Position numbers and translations under genes: made by a program. A DNA stretch of 64,000 nt from contig NW_019091476.1 of the NCBI RefSeq assembly GCF_001949145.1, positions 352,331 to 416,330 of the forward strand, read 5' to 3'. The notes under the pieces were generated by a model. It made no database searches, was not told the DNA's origin, and saw only the letters and a list, made by a program, of their open reading frames with translations. The DNA is from Acanthaster planci (lineage: Eukaryota; Echinodermata; Asteroidea; Valvatida; Acanthasteridae). Of the stretch, positions 23,801 through 37,679 are shown piece after piece; the stretch's first letter is position 1, and every line of letters begins with the position of its first letter.

Positions 23801-26800
23801 ATTTCACTGATAAACCTCTGACATGTATGAAAACGAGGATCTTATTTCAAATCTAAATTATCTGATACCTAGCTGTTTATATATTTGAGTTTTTGTTTGC
23901 ATGACTTAAAATTAGGGAAGGCAAAAGACATCAAAGTCCCTAAAAAATGATGCCACTTTACCGTGACCAGAACTGAAGAAAAATTCTTCGGATTTGAACT
24001 CCTTAACACCTATGCCCGCGCTACGGTCGCCAATTTACTGAGAATAAAGCCACACGATATAGATTAGTTGAATACGTTACCCGCATGGATGCTTTTTACA
24101 GAATGAGATATTACGCGAAGTTCAAACCAGAAAGCACCCGGCCGTTGCAGTTACTTGGGCGCATGTAAAAGTATGTTTAAATAACTTTTTTTTCGTAATT
24201 GACAGCAAGCCAAAAATGCTTGAAAACCTATAAGAGAGAAATGAAATCCTTGTCAAGATCTCCAAAGTTGAGACTCGTCATGGAGCATCTGGGATGATGA
24301 TCTCTGCACTGTGCGTGTTCCTCATTGTCAAAACAGCCCGATGCGGCACACCTGTTTCTTTTGGGTATGCTAGTGTCACATTTACTTTGCTGTGCATGTC
24401 ATGTTACAGTTTTTCAGGAATTAAGTGATCTTCATGTCACGTGACCTGAAGTAAAAAAACCCACTCCAATGACTTTGCTGAGCTGCACGAGGACACCTCC
24501 CGAGTGATAGATCGATGAATTACGGTATGTTATTATTTCTGTTCACCATCATCATCACGTCACCCGTTGCTACAAATATATTTGGCGCCAACTGATATGA
24601 ACACAATTTGCACTCTTCGTCTGCGCTGGGGGTCTGATAAATACAACTGTGTACATACCGGCCCCAGCAATATACAGGGTTTTTCGCCAACTGTACTTTG
24701 GTCTTTGTACAAGAATTAATGGCAATTAAAATTGTGCCTATTCGTGACGGTCGTGTTGCCTTTGTTTATCTACTTGCGTTTCCCGCGCTGGCTCGGGTGA
24801 AATAAATGACTTATTCGTCCTGTACACGAGCATTGTCAAATAAGGACTAAATGGGTTGACAGAACTCGTAATCTCAGCTTATTCCGAGAGGTCTATTATT
24901 TTTCTTTTCTTGTCAACTGTGTGGTTATTAAACCCAAGCAAACAATATTAACCAACACAAGGTCTTTTTTCTACACTAAACAAACTGAATCAGATATAAT
25001 CTATTGTGGACAACTATATTTCTCTTACTTGAAAAGTTCAGTGCCGTTTTTTCCCCCGAGCTTGTGTCAATTTTGGTCTTTTATGATACTTCTGAACAAG
25101 CTCGTCGACGAATTGATTATACTGCAATACGTGATATCCAGTTTGCATGTATTTATCATTACAAATTACCACTGTATGGGTATAAACCGATTCAGCTGCC
25201 CAAACAAAGTTCTTGAGCTTTGTTTGTTCCGTTGATAGCTATTGAAATAACTATGGCCTTCAAGTATTTATACCTGTAAAAAACATTTTTTGTTTCAAAT
25301 ATCTTTTGTTCATTCTTTTGTCATTTTGTGCTCCTCTAAATCCTCTATGACGATTCTGATAAACATGTATAATTCACTTGTCCAATCGCCCTATTGGCTT
25401 ACGGGAGCAAGTGCCCTAACTCTCCCCGTCGAAGCTGTGCATGCACCCCACGGTTTCCTCTTTAAAATTGCACCCCAATACCCCAATGGTTAGAGGGCGC
25501 ACTTTTGAACTCTGGTACAGTACTATGGAGTATTTTTTCAAGCTGTTGTATTTTTTCTTGAGAGAATTTTTAAAGTGAAAATGCGATGGGAATAGTGGAA
25601 ACGTGTAATCTCCTAACCGGTCGGTGGACGTTTATTGAATGTTTACCGACATCGGTAATCCACTGTTGAGAGGAGGCAGTTGATAAAGCGCACATTATGA
25701 ACATCACCAGTTTTCCTATTCCTATTGACATACATACTTCTATAAGCCATATTCTTTTCATGCTCACTTAGAAAAATTCCGTGTCAAGCAAATCCACCAC
25801 CCACCCGTTTAAATGCCAATTAGGCCTAATGTTAGTTATAGGCCTAATGATAGAGCCATCTATAAATTTGCTCCATTCAGCGTCTGGTTTGACTAATTTG
25901 TTGCTCCAGCGCTGGTGTGTGTAAATCTTGTCCTAATATCTCTCGTTTGACCATTTTGTTCATGCCACTTTTGCCTTTTGAACAAACAAAATACAAGTCT
26001 GGTGAATTCATATACCCAATATGTGTCTTTGATATGTTTTTGAGGTTAATTACTATTCCAGTAAGGCATGGCCTCAAGAGACGTATTGCCATTGAAAAAA
26101 ATTACTGAAGCCCGTGGCACTTTTGAAACTACAGTGCAACCCTTCTTGGGGGGGGGGGTAAAAGAATAAGTTGACAATTGTTTCAGAAAAAAAAAGCATT
26201 TGCCCGGGCTCAAAATTTGGATATGCCATTAGCACGTTGACGGAAAACAGTTTTGTACTGTTTTGTTCAAATACTCAGCTCCCTTCTGTTCTCAAAACAG
26301 CGCAAGTTTTGTCCACTCTTAATTAACACCACCAGGTGCAAAAAAAATTGGTTCAGCGGCGTGGAGACAATAAAACGATTCCAACTGACCGGAGGTCAGG
26401 GTGTGTACACTGGGCCGACTGCCAAGACGCAACCTCCCTCACCTTTGCCTCCGAAGCTATCTTGAGCAATGCCAGGAAACGGTTTAACACCCCCTCGGTA
26501 ATCTTCTACTCTGATCCGTTGTTGAAATATATTGGTGAAACAAACTCCAAGTGTGACGAAGCAGATAAAAAACCAGCAGAGCAAAAGCAGCTCACACTGC
26601 ACACCTTGTATGTGTATCAAACAAAATCTCTTGCAAAGTAGTACAGAAAACACATTGTGCAAATTGCGTCAATAGTGTTTTCTCTTTTACGTCACTGTTG
26701 TATTTTCTTACAAGCGGTTGCTAAAACTATGGCTGGCCGTCATACAAAAAGAAAAGAATATTCATAAAGTGTAAGAAATCCCACACTGCCATCAAAACAC

Positions 26801-29089
26801 CAGACAATAATCAGTAATATTCAGACATGTATTATTCAGTAATAGATGAAAATAGAACCATCTATAAATTAATAAGACAAATATACATTTTGAACGAACT
26901 TGAGGTAAAATAATTTTAAAAAAAGAGTGATTTTTGTCCAAACTTTGGCCCCCTATACCAATTGTGGGCAAAATGATAGTGGTCGATATTAGTCACGAAA
27001 ACAAAGCCGATCTTCAATAGTTTTTTTGAGTTGAATTGATTCTCAAGAAAATTTACCTTGTAAGAGGTCAGTTTTAGCATTATTGATTCTTAAACACTGT
27101 AAATATCAGTAGGATATAAAACAAGATGAAAGCCTAAACAGAAAATTCAACATTACTAGCTTTGCAGGGTAATTATTAATAGGAGTTATAACCTTCACGA
27201 GTCAGTATAGTTAAGAAACAAGCATTTCTTTATCTAATTCGACAAGGGGAAAAGTTTGGAGAAGTGCAGCCGTTTATCAACATCACCAGACATTTCCCGC
27301 GCCAGCCTCACGCGCAAATCTATAACCGAATTCGGGCTGATCTATATCCGAGATTCCTGCTTGGTGGAAAAAAATCCAGAGTTTATGAATAACGATAGTT
27401 GATGTGGTTGCCTGTTGGCCTTTTAGCATGGATATTACCGTGATTCGCGCAGGCAGCTCGGCCGACAATGCATCACCTGCTCCCCCGCAGATAGTCGGCT
27501 CATTATACGCTCACTTCAACCTCATGTGTACGGACTTCCCCCTAGGCCCGTTTACTCAATCAGCTCAAAACGGTGGGAAGGAAGGAGACCTTTGTTCGCG
27601 TTCCTAAGTCACTTCACCGGTTACAGATGCGGTAGAAAATGGATTTAAATCCTTACTATTTGCTTTGTGTCTAATGGGCGAGAAAAGAGAGATGAATGAG
27701 GAGAAATTAAAAAGGCTTTAGGTTTTGCTCTAATCAAGCAGTAGCTTAAAAATCAAACATCAGTGAAGAATGCCGCATTGTTCACCTTTATATTGAATTA
27801 GTCACAAGACCTAGGACGAGTTTTCTCATGCATGGATAATGAGGACATATAGGCACAAATGATGATTTGCTCTTTTAAGTCAGTCAATCCCATTGTGTGT
27901 GACGTCATAAAATTAACTTCAAAACTTCAACAAAAACCAACCAAGTCTCTTTGCATCCGCACCGGCATTGGTATCCTCATACACCTCAAGTTCGGACCAG
28001 AAAAATTGAAGTTGTGACTCAGTCACTTAAAAAAATGATAGTGTGCGATCGATTTCTGGCGTCGGGAATACTAACTCACCGCGAGCTGAATTTGCTGGCG
28101 ATATTACCGCCACATTCGCAAAATGCAAATCGCTCACGGTATTATTGTAATTATAAAATAAACGCAGCTGCCCGCTATACGGTTACACTTCTCAACCTTG
28201 CGCCCCAGGGTGCTGCGCAGTGTAATAATATGTCTGATTTCTGCTTTAGTAATTCTCTGAGTCACTCCGGCATCAGAAGTACAGTTGGATTAAGAGAAAT
28301 CATAACCAAGTCAGCTATTGTCTGCGTTTCCTAACCCCCAATCCCATCAAAATCTGAGCAAGTCACACGATTGACCATTTCCCGTATGCCTGCAGTAGAT
28401 AATCCTCACATGATTTTAGTCATTATAAAAAGTAGGCCCTACAATTATGAATATATTACAATGTGCAGACACGGAACTATTAAAAAGGAGATGCAGGAAG
28501 GCGTCATTTTGTTTTAACGTCAACAACCAACTGTCTTTTTGCCAAATTTGTTTCCATCTTGAGCGTGAAGACCCTATTAACTCTGACAAGTGGACGACCT
28601 CATAAAATCTCGACAGTTACATGCCAACTTTCGCTCTTCCCACCAAAACATGAATACATTGTTACCGGAAACAATAATTCGTCCCATGAGACAAGGCACA
28701 GGTGTTCATGTTTGGACTCACCATTATCTGTCAGTTTATAATTCAACCACCCCGGCATGCCAAAGGCGTCATAAAATGTTGCTCTGTAATGTTTTGTAAC
28801 AAAGATCCAAAATGTCACAGTGACTAAAGAGATACCTAATGATAAAACTTGAAGAGACATCTGAAAGGAGGATGAGTGGAGTGGAACGAGAGACGACGAA
28901 GAGGGTAGAGAAACGACGCGCTTAACTTCAAAGAAAGGGTTTCAAAATCTGATAAAAAGAAACTTGAAAATAACGATGAAAGAGAACATTCTGTGATGAT
29001 GAAGTATGGAGGATCGTTTTGGAGGAACCGTCAAGAGCTTCCTGGGGCTGTTCCCCTTCAGTACCGCCTCAGAGTTAAGTTTGGTATCA

Positions 29090-29560
29090 TTTCATATTAT
29101 GTCCAAATTCCCGACGAGCCTCCTCTCAAGAAAATGAGAACCTGCGGTTACCCTCCCTAGATAAGCTCCGTATATGTTTTCATTGAGTTCGCTTTGTTGT
29201 CTTGTCTTTACATTACAATTTCTATGACAGTTATTTGGAGAATGAGAAGGCTTGACGGGAGGATGATCTTGCCTAAGGCAACTGGCTACGGGTGGATAAT
29301 TATAAGGCGCATTACGGAAACTGTTAATTAATGGCTTTACGTATTTCCAACAATTACAGAAAGGCATCTTATTTCAAGCCGTTCCAAGTACTGGACGCGG
29401 CTAATTATGTTCGCTGGTATTCACGCACTCCGGCACTAATTTCCATCTAGGTACTAGGTATTACAACGAAATGGAAACCTTTAAGGTTGATTGTGACGTT
29501 GATTCCTGAGACAATGCGCGATATAATGTGACCACTTCCGTTCAAGGATAGAGAAATCAT
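29090..29560. promoter_or_regulatory. Candidate developmental enhancer block
   Basis: Includes a Runx-type CTGCGGTTA (29142-29150), GGTGGATAATTATAAGG, GTTAATTAATGG (29323-29334) and GGCTAATTATG. The sequence is complex and repeat-free between more repetitive flanks. This is inference from motif content only. Confidence 0.25.
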
Positions 29561-30297
29561 TGGGCAGTGTGCATTAAAATGTCATTCACCTCACGCACGA
29601 TCCCGGGCATTTCCGTACAACCTTCTGCACTGAAGTTGAGTACTGAATGAGACTGGCTGACCGCCTAGGAATGAGGCGCAGTACCTTCTTCCGAGCGAGG
29701 CAAATGTCTCTGATCGAAAAGTTCTCCGCCCCACCTGTTTTGCCCCGTGCATTATGAGTAATTCACTGACAATGATTATTATGGCATACGCACACCATGG
29801 TGGATTATGCAATGATGAAGCGGCACTGCAGCGGGGGCTTAAGAGGGCGACACCCGAGAAACTGTGGTCGGCGTGTCTGGTCGAGATACTGGGTCCGACT
29901 ATGAAACATCTTAAGCCGCCCCATTGCTAAGGTGTGATTGCTAAACACCCAGTCACAACCTGACAAAACCATCGGAAATCGAGTGGATGCAGATACAGAC
30001 CAAAGTACATGTACATACTGGGGTCGGCCTGCGGTCCCAATTTTAATGCGTCACTTCGCAACTTTTGGTAGTTGTTATTCAACCGTCGAGCTCACTTGGA
30101 ATGAGTTGAAGGATATTTTGAACCTTTGTGCTGCGTGCCTCCCTGAAACAGCCCCTTCAAATTCTTGATTTCGGCAGTAACACAGCATATTTTCTGACCC
30201 TTTCATCGTGATCAAGCTAAAACGAATGACTGGACGTCTAACTAAAAAAAAAATTAAAACTACAGAAAAAATAGAGGAACAAAAGTAACACAATCAA

Positions 30298-30530
30298 TCA
30301 AACATTATCAACCAACAAAAACATTAGCAACAGCAGCATCCACAACAAAGCAGTCGCAGCAGCAATAGCAACGACAAAGACATTGCTGTAGAAACACCAG
30401 CAGCAACTGTAAGAAAAGCAGCACTGGTATTGACAACAGCAGCAACAGAAGCACTGGCCCAAAAAACAAAACAAACACCTGCAAACATGACAGTAACAGC
30501 ATCTGCAACAACAACATTTAAGACAAGAAT
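30298..30530. repeat. Degenerate CAG/CAA trinucleotide-rich tract
   Basis: The plus strand is a long imperfect run of CAGCAACA-type triplets, including AACAGCAGCATCCACAACAA and CAACAGCAGCAACAG. It creates Cys/Leu-rich antisense ORFs that are artefacts of the repeat. Probably an old microsatellite. Confidence 0.7.
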
Positions 30531-30570
30531 GTCTAGGATTTTCTGACAACTGACGTTCGACATGATTCAC

Positions 30571-33359
30571 AGAGGCCTTACTCAGGGCAACCGTGGCTTT
30601 TGTTCTTCTAAAAAGGTGCGTCGAAATACTTTAGCCTATTATTTATCCGGGACCGTGACTACCGCTGGAAATGTAGTTTGTGGCTACTACAGCTAAGTGG
30701 TCCCAAACGGGCCTGAGTTACCTAGTTAAACCATGCCATTCTAAGACAGCTACTATGCATTAAGTATTGACAATGATCCAAAGAGTACCTCAGAATCTCG
30801 ACTTCATCTCCCGGCTGTAGGCCCTAGTATCTTGAATTTAGTCCCAAAGTTGAGGCCTTTGTGTTTGCCGAGGCTTCACTGTCGGCTCATGTAATGTAAC
30901 ACAAAGGGTGAAAACACTTTTGTGTGGTTCCCGGCAGTAAACAAAAACACTGCAAACTGATCTATGGAGGTCAAAGAAAAGGCTATGCTCATCTGCATCA
31001 AGGTCCGCGTCGTTAACAAAAATGCGGATACTCTTCGAAAATAAATGGACAGTATTATCAGGTATGATGAGCAGTCTGTCGGAGTCCTAGTTTAGTGGGA
31101 AGAAATGGAAGATATGGAAGATATACAATCACTCTCTGCAACAGGACGGTGGCAGTGCTTTAACAAGTCACTGGATTCTTTGATTCATTTTGAGTCATTT
31201 TAAGCAAGCCGAGCCAAGTTAAGTCAATCAAGATGTGAGGTTTTTTTCCATTGAATTAAATTGTTACAGAAACAGAACTGACCGTCGAAACACAAACTGT
31301 CGTTCGCCAGAAGTGATGTTTTAACCTAGTTTTCGCGAAGATCGTTTTCTTTTTAGCTTTGATGGATAACGTTTCGTGGGAGTAAATTAAATTTAATTTG
31401 GCCTGTTTTGATATGGATTCATATCTCTAGGGTACTGCCATGCAATGGCCAGGCAATAATATGCCAAACGGTCTGAAGTGGCGCCATTATGTAACCGTAA
31501 AGACAGCACACATTCCTCGTCCACATCCGGAAATGAACAGTCATCAGTCAAACGTTGTAACACTGTTAGATGACATTTTGATAATAAGAACGGCGTTTAA
31601 AATGGCTTCTTTTGTCACACAAACGGGGCCAGCAACGCGGGCTCATGTTGGCCAAGATCTTAAGCATGAAAGGCGAATTTGGCCCATTTTTGGAATAAGG
31701 CATCACAGGGGGCTAAAATTATAGTGCAAGGGGCGGGCGATACTTCGTGATAAAGGCAATGATCGGACAGAACGGCGGAGAGCGTACAAGTTCACCTTTA
31801 CAAAAGGTGGTTGGGTCCAGAGAAACGGACTGCAAGAGGAGATGTTGAGATTTCCAAAGCGAAATCTAGACGGCAAATCGCCATCGGGATGGTTCCAAAG
31901 TTTGGAAATTTTAAAAGTAACCTCTCATTGCCTTTCTGAAGAGAGGCTACATTTGGGGATTTTCATACACACTTTTGGAAGATAGGGAATATTGTCTTTC
32001 ACTCGTTATTACAAAGTCGTTGGCTCTCTTTAGGGGAATGGCTCCTAGTTCTTGGGGGAAAAGTAGAAGAAAGTATAATATAATGTATAAAGTATAATAT
32101 GTGTGACAGTACTACTTTCTTCATAGGCCTGTTTTGTAACTGATATCTGAACGAAACGAAATTCTATTGTTAAAACTGAAAAACAAAACCCTAATGCGCC
32201 TGCTTACAAAATGTGAGTTTTGCGCGGCTGCTGGACTTCTCAGTAGAATGGATGAGTAAATTCAACAGAAAGTACATACGTCAAGCTTGGTAACATTATG
32301 GCAAGTTCCTTGTGTAGACAACCATGGGATGATTAATAACTCGACGAAAAAGCTGATTTCAGCTTACCTCGACTGTGTAATGTTCTATAATGTTAGTCCC
32401 CATGATCGTGATGTTGCCTAGCTTATATTATCAGCGTTAAAGACCATTTCATTCCCTTCGGGTAGTTTCTATTGTTAAAAAAATTGTTAAGGTGGTGTTA
32501 AAATTGAAAATACAGCATTGAACTTCGGCCATTGGTTTTTCTCAACAAGTTGTTTTACGTGAGGCTTTGGTGGATCACCATGAACAGTTGTTATTCAGTA
32601 AATCGGTTTACTAGTCTGACAATACAAGGTTGTCATTACAAAGAGAAATATAACCCAGGTTTCCTAGCACTGAGCACAGTAATTAGTCACCATACAAATG
32701 CCACTTCACCTCATACTGAAAGCAGCCACTACCACGTAAAGGAAATTAGCTCTGTTTGGCGTCGACTTTGCCCACCTATGACGCCAACTTGAAGCTTCCG
32801 ACCCCGCCTGTTGGAGAATTTAACAACTTTTGCCATAAACGACTTGAGACAGTGTAAGCCTCGTGCACCCAATCGAACTGCCCAGTTGCAGCGAAATGTC
32901 ATACTGTTCGAACCTTGCCGGTAATATATTATAACAGGAGACTCGAATTACGTAACAGCTTCAGCATCATAACGAGGAGTCGTGTGTGCATAGAGCTACA
33001 ATCTCTATGGTGTGCATAACAAAGCGAAAAGAGTCCGGTCGAGCTGTTTCGCGTTGTGTATGGACCTTTTCCAGTGATGTCACGATCGTGAAAAAGGTCA
33101 CTCTTTGGCTTGCACCTCACTCCTTACTTCACTCAGATTTCAACTACCTCGCCGCACGGTAGCTAAGAAAGAGGTTTACTTATGTGGATGTCCGTGGTTC
33201 CAACCCCAGAGGGTACGATTTCTCTTTTTTCAGGCTGATGTTTGAAATAATCGATCAGATTATTCAATCTACTGCCCAAAGTTGTAGCCTTGAAATTACA
33301 GACATTGTGGACACGTTTCAAAATATGACATCAGTGACTAATTGTAACTCCATGCCCGA
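30571..33359. other. Intergenic DNA, no recognised gene
   Basis: About 2.8 kb with no recognisable exon or clear repeat family. A tRNA-like B box (GGTTCCAACCC) near 33200, preceded by GGTAGCTAAG, may be another decayed SINE, but the match is poor. Confidence 0.4.
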
Positions 33360-34000
33360 TTTTTCTCCCCGCTCGCCCCCTAGTTCCTTTTACTAATTCC
33401 CTTCTGAAATCCCCCAGGCCTCAGTCGCCTCACCTTATTATATACTGGTATACTGTTTGGCTGGCACCCCCACCTCATGCTGATTTCAACTGCCTCGCCG
33501 CAACTCCCTTCTGTCTCGCATCCCCCTCCCCCTACAGACTCCTACATCTTCCAAACGTCACACCTCCCTAACATCTCTCTTCTTGCCTCACCTCACACTT
33601 CAACACTAATCCCTCACCACTTTCACGTAACCGCCCGCCTCATTATTGTCTCAATATCCTCACATTCCTATCCTCTAAAGCACCCCCTGGCTACCCCCGC
33701 CAACCCTGTTGTATCTTCCACTTCTTTTTTGCCTCCTTGCCCCACACGTCAACAATCATATCCCTTATCACGTAGCCTCCCGATTTTTCCCCTTCAAACT
33801 CCTATTCCCAACCTCTTACCATCATCTTATCCTCCTGTGAATCCCCCAAACGCCCCCTTCTTTTCTCTTCAGTCTGTAAAACCCTGTTGAATATCCCATT
33901 CTGTCTCCGCCTCCTAGCATCGCATTATTCCTGTCCCACTTCCAACCTCCCGTTGTTCCCTCGTCCCCCTGTGTGGTGCCCGATATTCCTGTCTCCCCAT
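33360..34000. repeat. Strand-asymmetric CT-rich low-complexity tract
   Basis: For about 600 bases the plus strand is dominated by C and T, with recurring short units such as CCTCAC, CTCCTA and CCCCCTCC and very little G. This produces a Pro/Ser/Leu-rich plus-strand ORF of 137 codons that is a composition artefact. The block is likely a degenerate polypyrimidine minisatellite, and such sequence can adopt triplex structures. Confidence 0.6.
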
Positions 34001-36110
34001 CAGACTGATATCATGACGGATCTGCACATACAGAAAACGGAGCATAGGAATAATTGATGTGGATCTGGCTGTCAGTTTTGGGCATGGGGGATGAAAGGAC
34101 GATGGCGGGTACTAGGTGAGACTCAAGAGTGTAATAAACGCTGCTTGATGTAACCGGATGTACGCGACTCGCTCCTTGGAGTAGTCAACCGGTCGAAGAG
34201 CGTCCGACAACTCTTGCATGTTTGCACGTCAGAAGTCGAATAGTTTTAGTGCAGAGGCATGAGTGATCAATGATCCAGTCGTGGCTTGAGTAGGCTGCCG
34301 GGAAAAAAACGCGAGGTGAACAGCACATCGTCTTACTCACAGCGATTAAAAAAGCGGTCTCTTGATAGCATCCTTGACCGACCCGGGTCTTTATTTCCGA
34401 GTGTTATTGCCACTTGCACATTAAACACGACAACAGCCCACACGTGAAACTTACTTTCTGGGGGACGAGTTTGATTTGCATAGAACGATTTTAAGAGAAG
34501 AAATTACTAAATGGTAGCTTTACCCTGATTTAACTCCCTTATTAAGACAACTAGTTCCATATGGTAGATGCGTATTCGGTGCGTTTTATGCCGACGCGTT
34601 ACAACAGAAGGTAAATCCACCGTGATCACAGTGATGGCAGAGGAGGACACGGACACTCGACAAACTCTGAAGCGTACTCTGAAAGGAAGCCTTTAAATTA
34701 GGGTGTAATTGATCGAGGAGAGCTTCCACGGCCAACCCTGACCAGGGGGTATAGTCGTGCGCTCTGTGTGTCAAACAAAGCGAGACTGTGGACACGAGGT
34801 TGGACACAAGTGAACTTTTGGAAGCTACTCAAACACATCATTAGTTACACCATAGAGGAAGGAGGCTGCAGTCTCTGCCCAGGTCAACAGCCATTAAACA
34901 ATACTTTATGCAATGGGGGCAATGGTGATTCCCACTACATTACAGAATCATCGCTGGAAACTTCGTTGCAACTTCCGTGATAAAGAAAGTTGCAGTAAAC
35001 TAGCAGTAGAACTAGTATAAATTGTGCTTTTGTTCCATGGTGAAGAGTTTCAAATGATGTAAACTATTCTCTGATAAATTCCGTTTGAACAAAACTATTC
35101 CACGCTAGTCCCTGAAATTAGACGAAACTATTTACACTAATTAGATGGCATATTTTATAAACATGCAAGAGTCGTCAACAATTGCTGTCGCTCTCATCCC
35201 ACGGCTGATAATCCTCTCATCCCGAAAGACTTGTACGACTGTATACAATCACATGCAATGTATGATTGTATGATCGCCAAGATGTCAAAATAACGCAATT
35301 CACGGTGTAACTCAGCGTTGGTTGCGGGGCCGGGTCCAAGCGAGGCGGCCCGGGGCGAGTTGCGGAGGTTTTCATTAGACAGGCTTGTTAATATACCGTT
35401 TCATCTCTGTCGTGATACTCACGGTGAAGTGCAGCGCACGGTTCATCCAGAGCGCATCAACCCCGAGACACAGTGGGCCCGTGTAGCAGGCTGATCATGC
35501 CCTCTGTATATCACGGCGATTGGGCCAGGTACATGACCAAAAACAGGCTAACTAAACGTCGGCAGTAAGAGAGCGCGAGCCGACACAGCTCTTGTTTTTG
35601 TTGTCACTGTAAGGGCTTGATTTGATTCTATTTTGCTCTCTTCAATGGCTTGATAATAGGGGATGTGACGGAGATCGCAGGAGAGACTCTGTGTATGTAT
35701 ACATTTTTTTCAATGGGCTCGCGAGGCCAAGGAGAGCATTCCTCCGGAAAAATGAAATAAAATAGACTAGAATGAAGTTGGAGCACAAAAAGAGAGACAA
35801 CGAAATTTTTGAGAAATGACTCCACACTGTAGTTCACTGTCTATCTGCTACTGTTGAGCTCTGAAAATCCTCCCCTTCAAAAATGCGGCAATCTAGCTTG
35901 TTTTTTGGCATGATGTGAGAGTCTCATTCCAAGGCCGGATCAGCCAAGCCGAACAGATCTTTTAAAGGTGATCGTTATTTCTGAGACCTGACTGAAGAAA
36001 TTAAAAATAACATTGCACTCATCAATAAGCACTGTTATCAAAGGCAACAGGGAACATAGTAATCGTGGCTGCTGGCGCCGTTCGATTTGGTCAGACGGAC
36101 TTCCGATTGT
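34001..36110. other. Intergenic DNA with one GC-rich complex block
   Basis: No exon recognised. The block around 35300-35540 is locally GC-rich (GGGGCCGGGTCCAAGCGAGG) and complex, then returns to AT-rich DNA. It does not match rRNA or a known RNA that I can recognise. Confidence 0.4.
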
Positions 36111-36397
36111 TATCATTATTATTGTTGTTAATCACTTCTGGTAATGACACCAAGGATTCCTCACATCGCCGAAGGCGGTGTAGCTCGCAAGCCTGAAGAA
36201 ACCTGTAGGGAGGAGACGATGAAAAGCAGTTACAGTTTTAGAGGTAGGAGGAAAACCATAGAAGAATATTTTAGATAAACCAACGGAATCAGGTAGCGAC
36301 TGAAAACCAAATCCACATGTGGACCAAGCCGGGATTCGAACCCTGACCGCAGGGGTGGACGGCGAGGAAAGAACCACTACGCCAACCTGACATCCCA
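36111..36397 (-). mobile_element. tRNA-derived SINE with intact A and B boxes
   Basis: The element lies on the minus strand. Its A box TGGCGTAGTGG is the complement of 36374-36384 and its B box GGTTCGAATCC is the complement of 36332-36342. The spacing is normal for an internal pol III promoter. A unique body of about 200 bases follows, and the unit ends in an AACAACAATAATAAT-type tail (36111-36130), the usual layout of a SINE2-class element. The tRNA-like head has no paired acceptor stem, so it is not a functional tRNA gene. The body could not be assigned to a known SINE family from memory. Confidence 0.75.
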
Positions 36398-37679
36398 TGA
36401 GAGTTGCACCTGTTGACTCTACCACTCCACCCTATTACAGAAAACTCGGAGATTTGTGGCATCGTGCAAACTTTAGAGTCTTGGCCTTGAATACCACGAG
36501 AGATTTTATCTTAAAACGAGAAGAAATCAGGGAAAGGCAAAAAGTGTCGTATGCGGCTTTTGGTGGTGGTGGGGGGGGGGCAAATTCAGACGCGAATGCG
36601 GCTTTTGGCTTATTTGTAGTTGTTATTCAGACTCTTTTCGTCCTGGTGGGACTGCATACTTGAGGATTAACGATATTTTCCTCCTGTTCGATGATCCACC
36701 TTTTCTTGAACTATTCCCCATCACTTAAGGAAGTTGGGACAACACTTTAGCTTGTTGAAGAATAGAAAGCGTGCCTTTGAAACTATTTCGGATACAAACA
36801 AGAAAACGCTGCAATCTGAGTTAACCTTGAAACGTTTAGCTACGATTACGAAAACTCGTAATCACATCGTCAGGCGCCTCAGAAGCATGAATTAAGACCA
36901 AAACGTAAAGATTCCACGAAATGAAGCTGAAAGCACGAACCATTTTCATTTTTGATTGTCTTCACAGATTTAAGCAGCCGTCGGAAACTCTTGTGACACT
37001 CAACATGTCAATGGCCTCTCTGTCCAAGTCCAAAGAGATCGCTCACTGTACTATTACCAATGTCCGCTGCACAGACCACGGGTAGGATTATTAGTTATCC
37101 TTTAATGACGGGGCGGGCCTGCAGCCTTCAATGATCGTTTTATAGTGCTTTTTATAAAAACAAATAGTTTTCTCTTCCACAGTGCATGCAATCATACGAT
37201 GAGGTACTGTAACATTCTCTTCTAAGCAACGTCCCGAAGTCGGTAATGAATTGCATTTGTTGACTTTTGAATTAGAGAAGGATATCTCGGACTTTTTGTT
37301 TCCGAAATGGGAGTGGTTATGTCGAGGAGGGCGGGAAAACAAATATTTGATGGCTTTCTGTTGCATCGCCACCCATCTGTCAGTCCGTCCTTCCTTTCAT
37401 CTGCCGTCCTACAGACACACTGCAAACAGACGACAATCAACCGCAACTAACAAACGCACCAAAGAAACAAAGACAAAAAAGGAAGACAGACACAAATGCA
37501 CAAACAGATCTACCATTAATACTAAAACATTCAAAGAAATGTTGAATCGATATTAAAGGAAAAGCAAGCGCAACTGCTAAAATTAATCTTTACGCGACTG
37601 CCCTGTTATTCTCAATACACAGAGCAGGTTCGGCAAGGTTTGAGTTTTTAGCGTTGGGGAGCGGGATAGAACATGACGG

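Larger units (their letters stand above)
20807..30297. other. Intergenic DNA, no recognised gene
   Basis: About 9.5 kb without a recognisable exon. A plus-strand ORF at 21796-22011 encodes a hydrophobic segment (AVLSAVVICSVIMVYCFV) near its start, but nothing supports it as a gene. Blocks near 23.15-23.8 kb and 29.1-29.56 kb are dense in homeodomain-type motifs and are listed separately. The rest is AT-rich with homopolymer runs. Confidence 0.5.

Noticed and set aside
30298-30570. Cys/Leu-rich minus ORFs in three frames
   Set aside because: Translation of a CAG/CAA-type trinucleotide tract; open in all frames because of the repeat.
33477-33890. 137-codon Pro/Ser-rich plus ORF
   Set aside because: Product of a low-complexity CT-rich tract lacking purine-rich stop codons; no domain.
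36332-36384. Possible functional tRNA gene (exact A and B boxes)
   Set aside because: No acceptor-stem pairing and a long body plus tail follow; best explained as a SINE.
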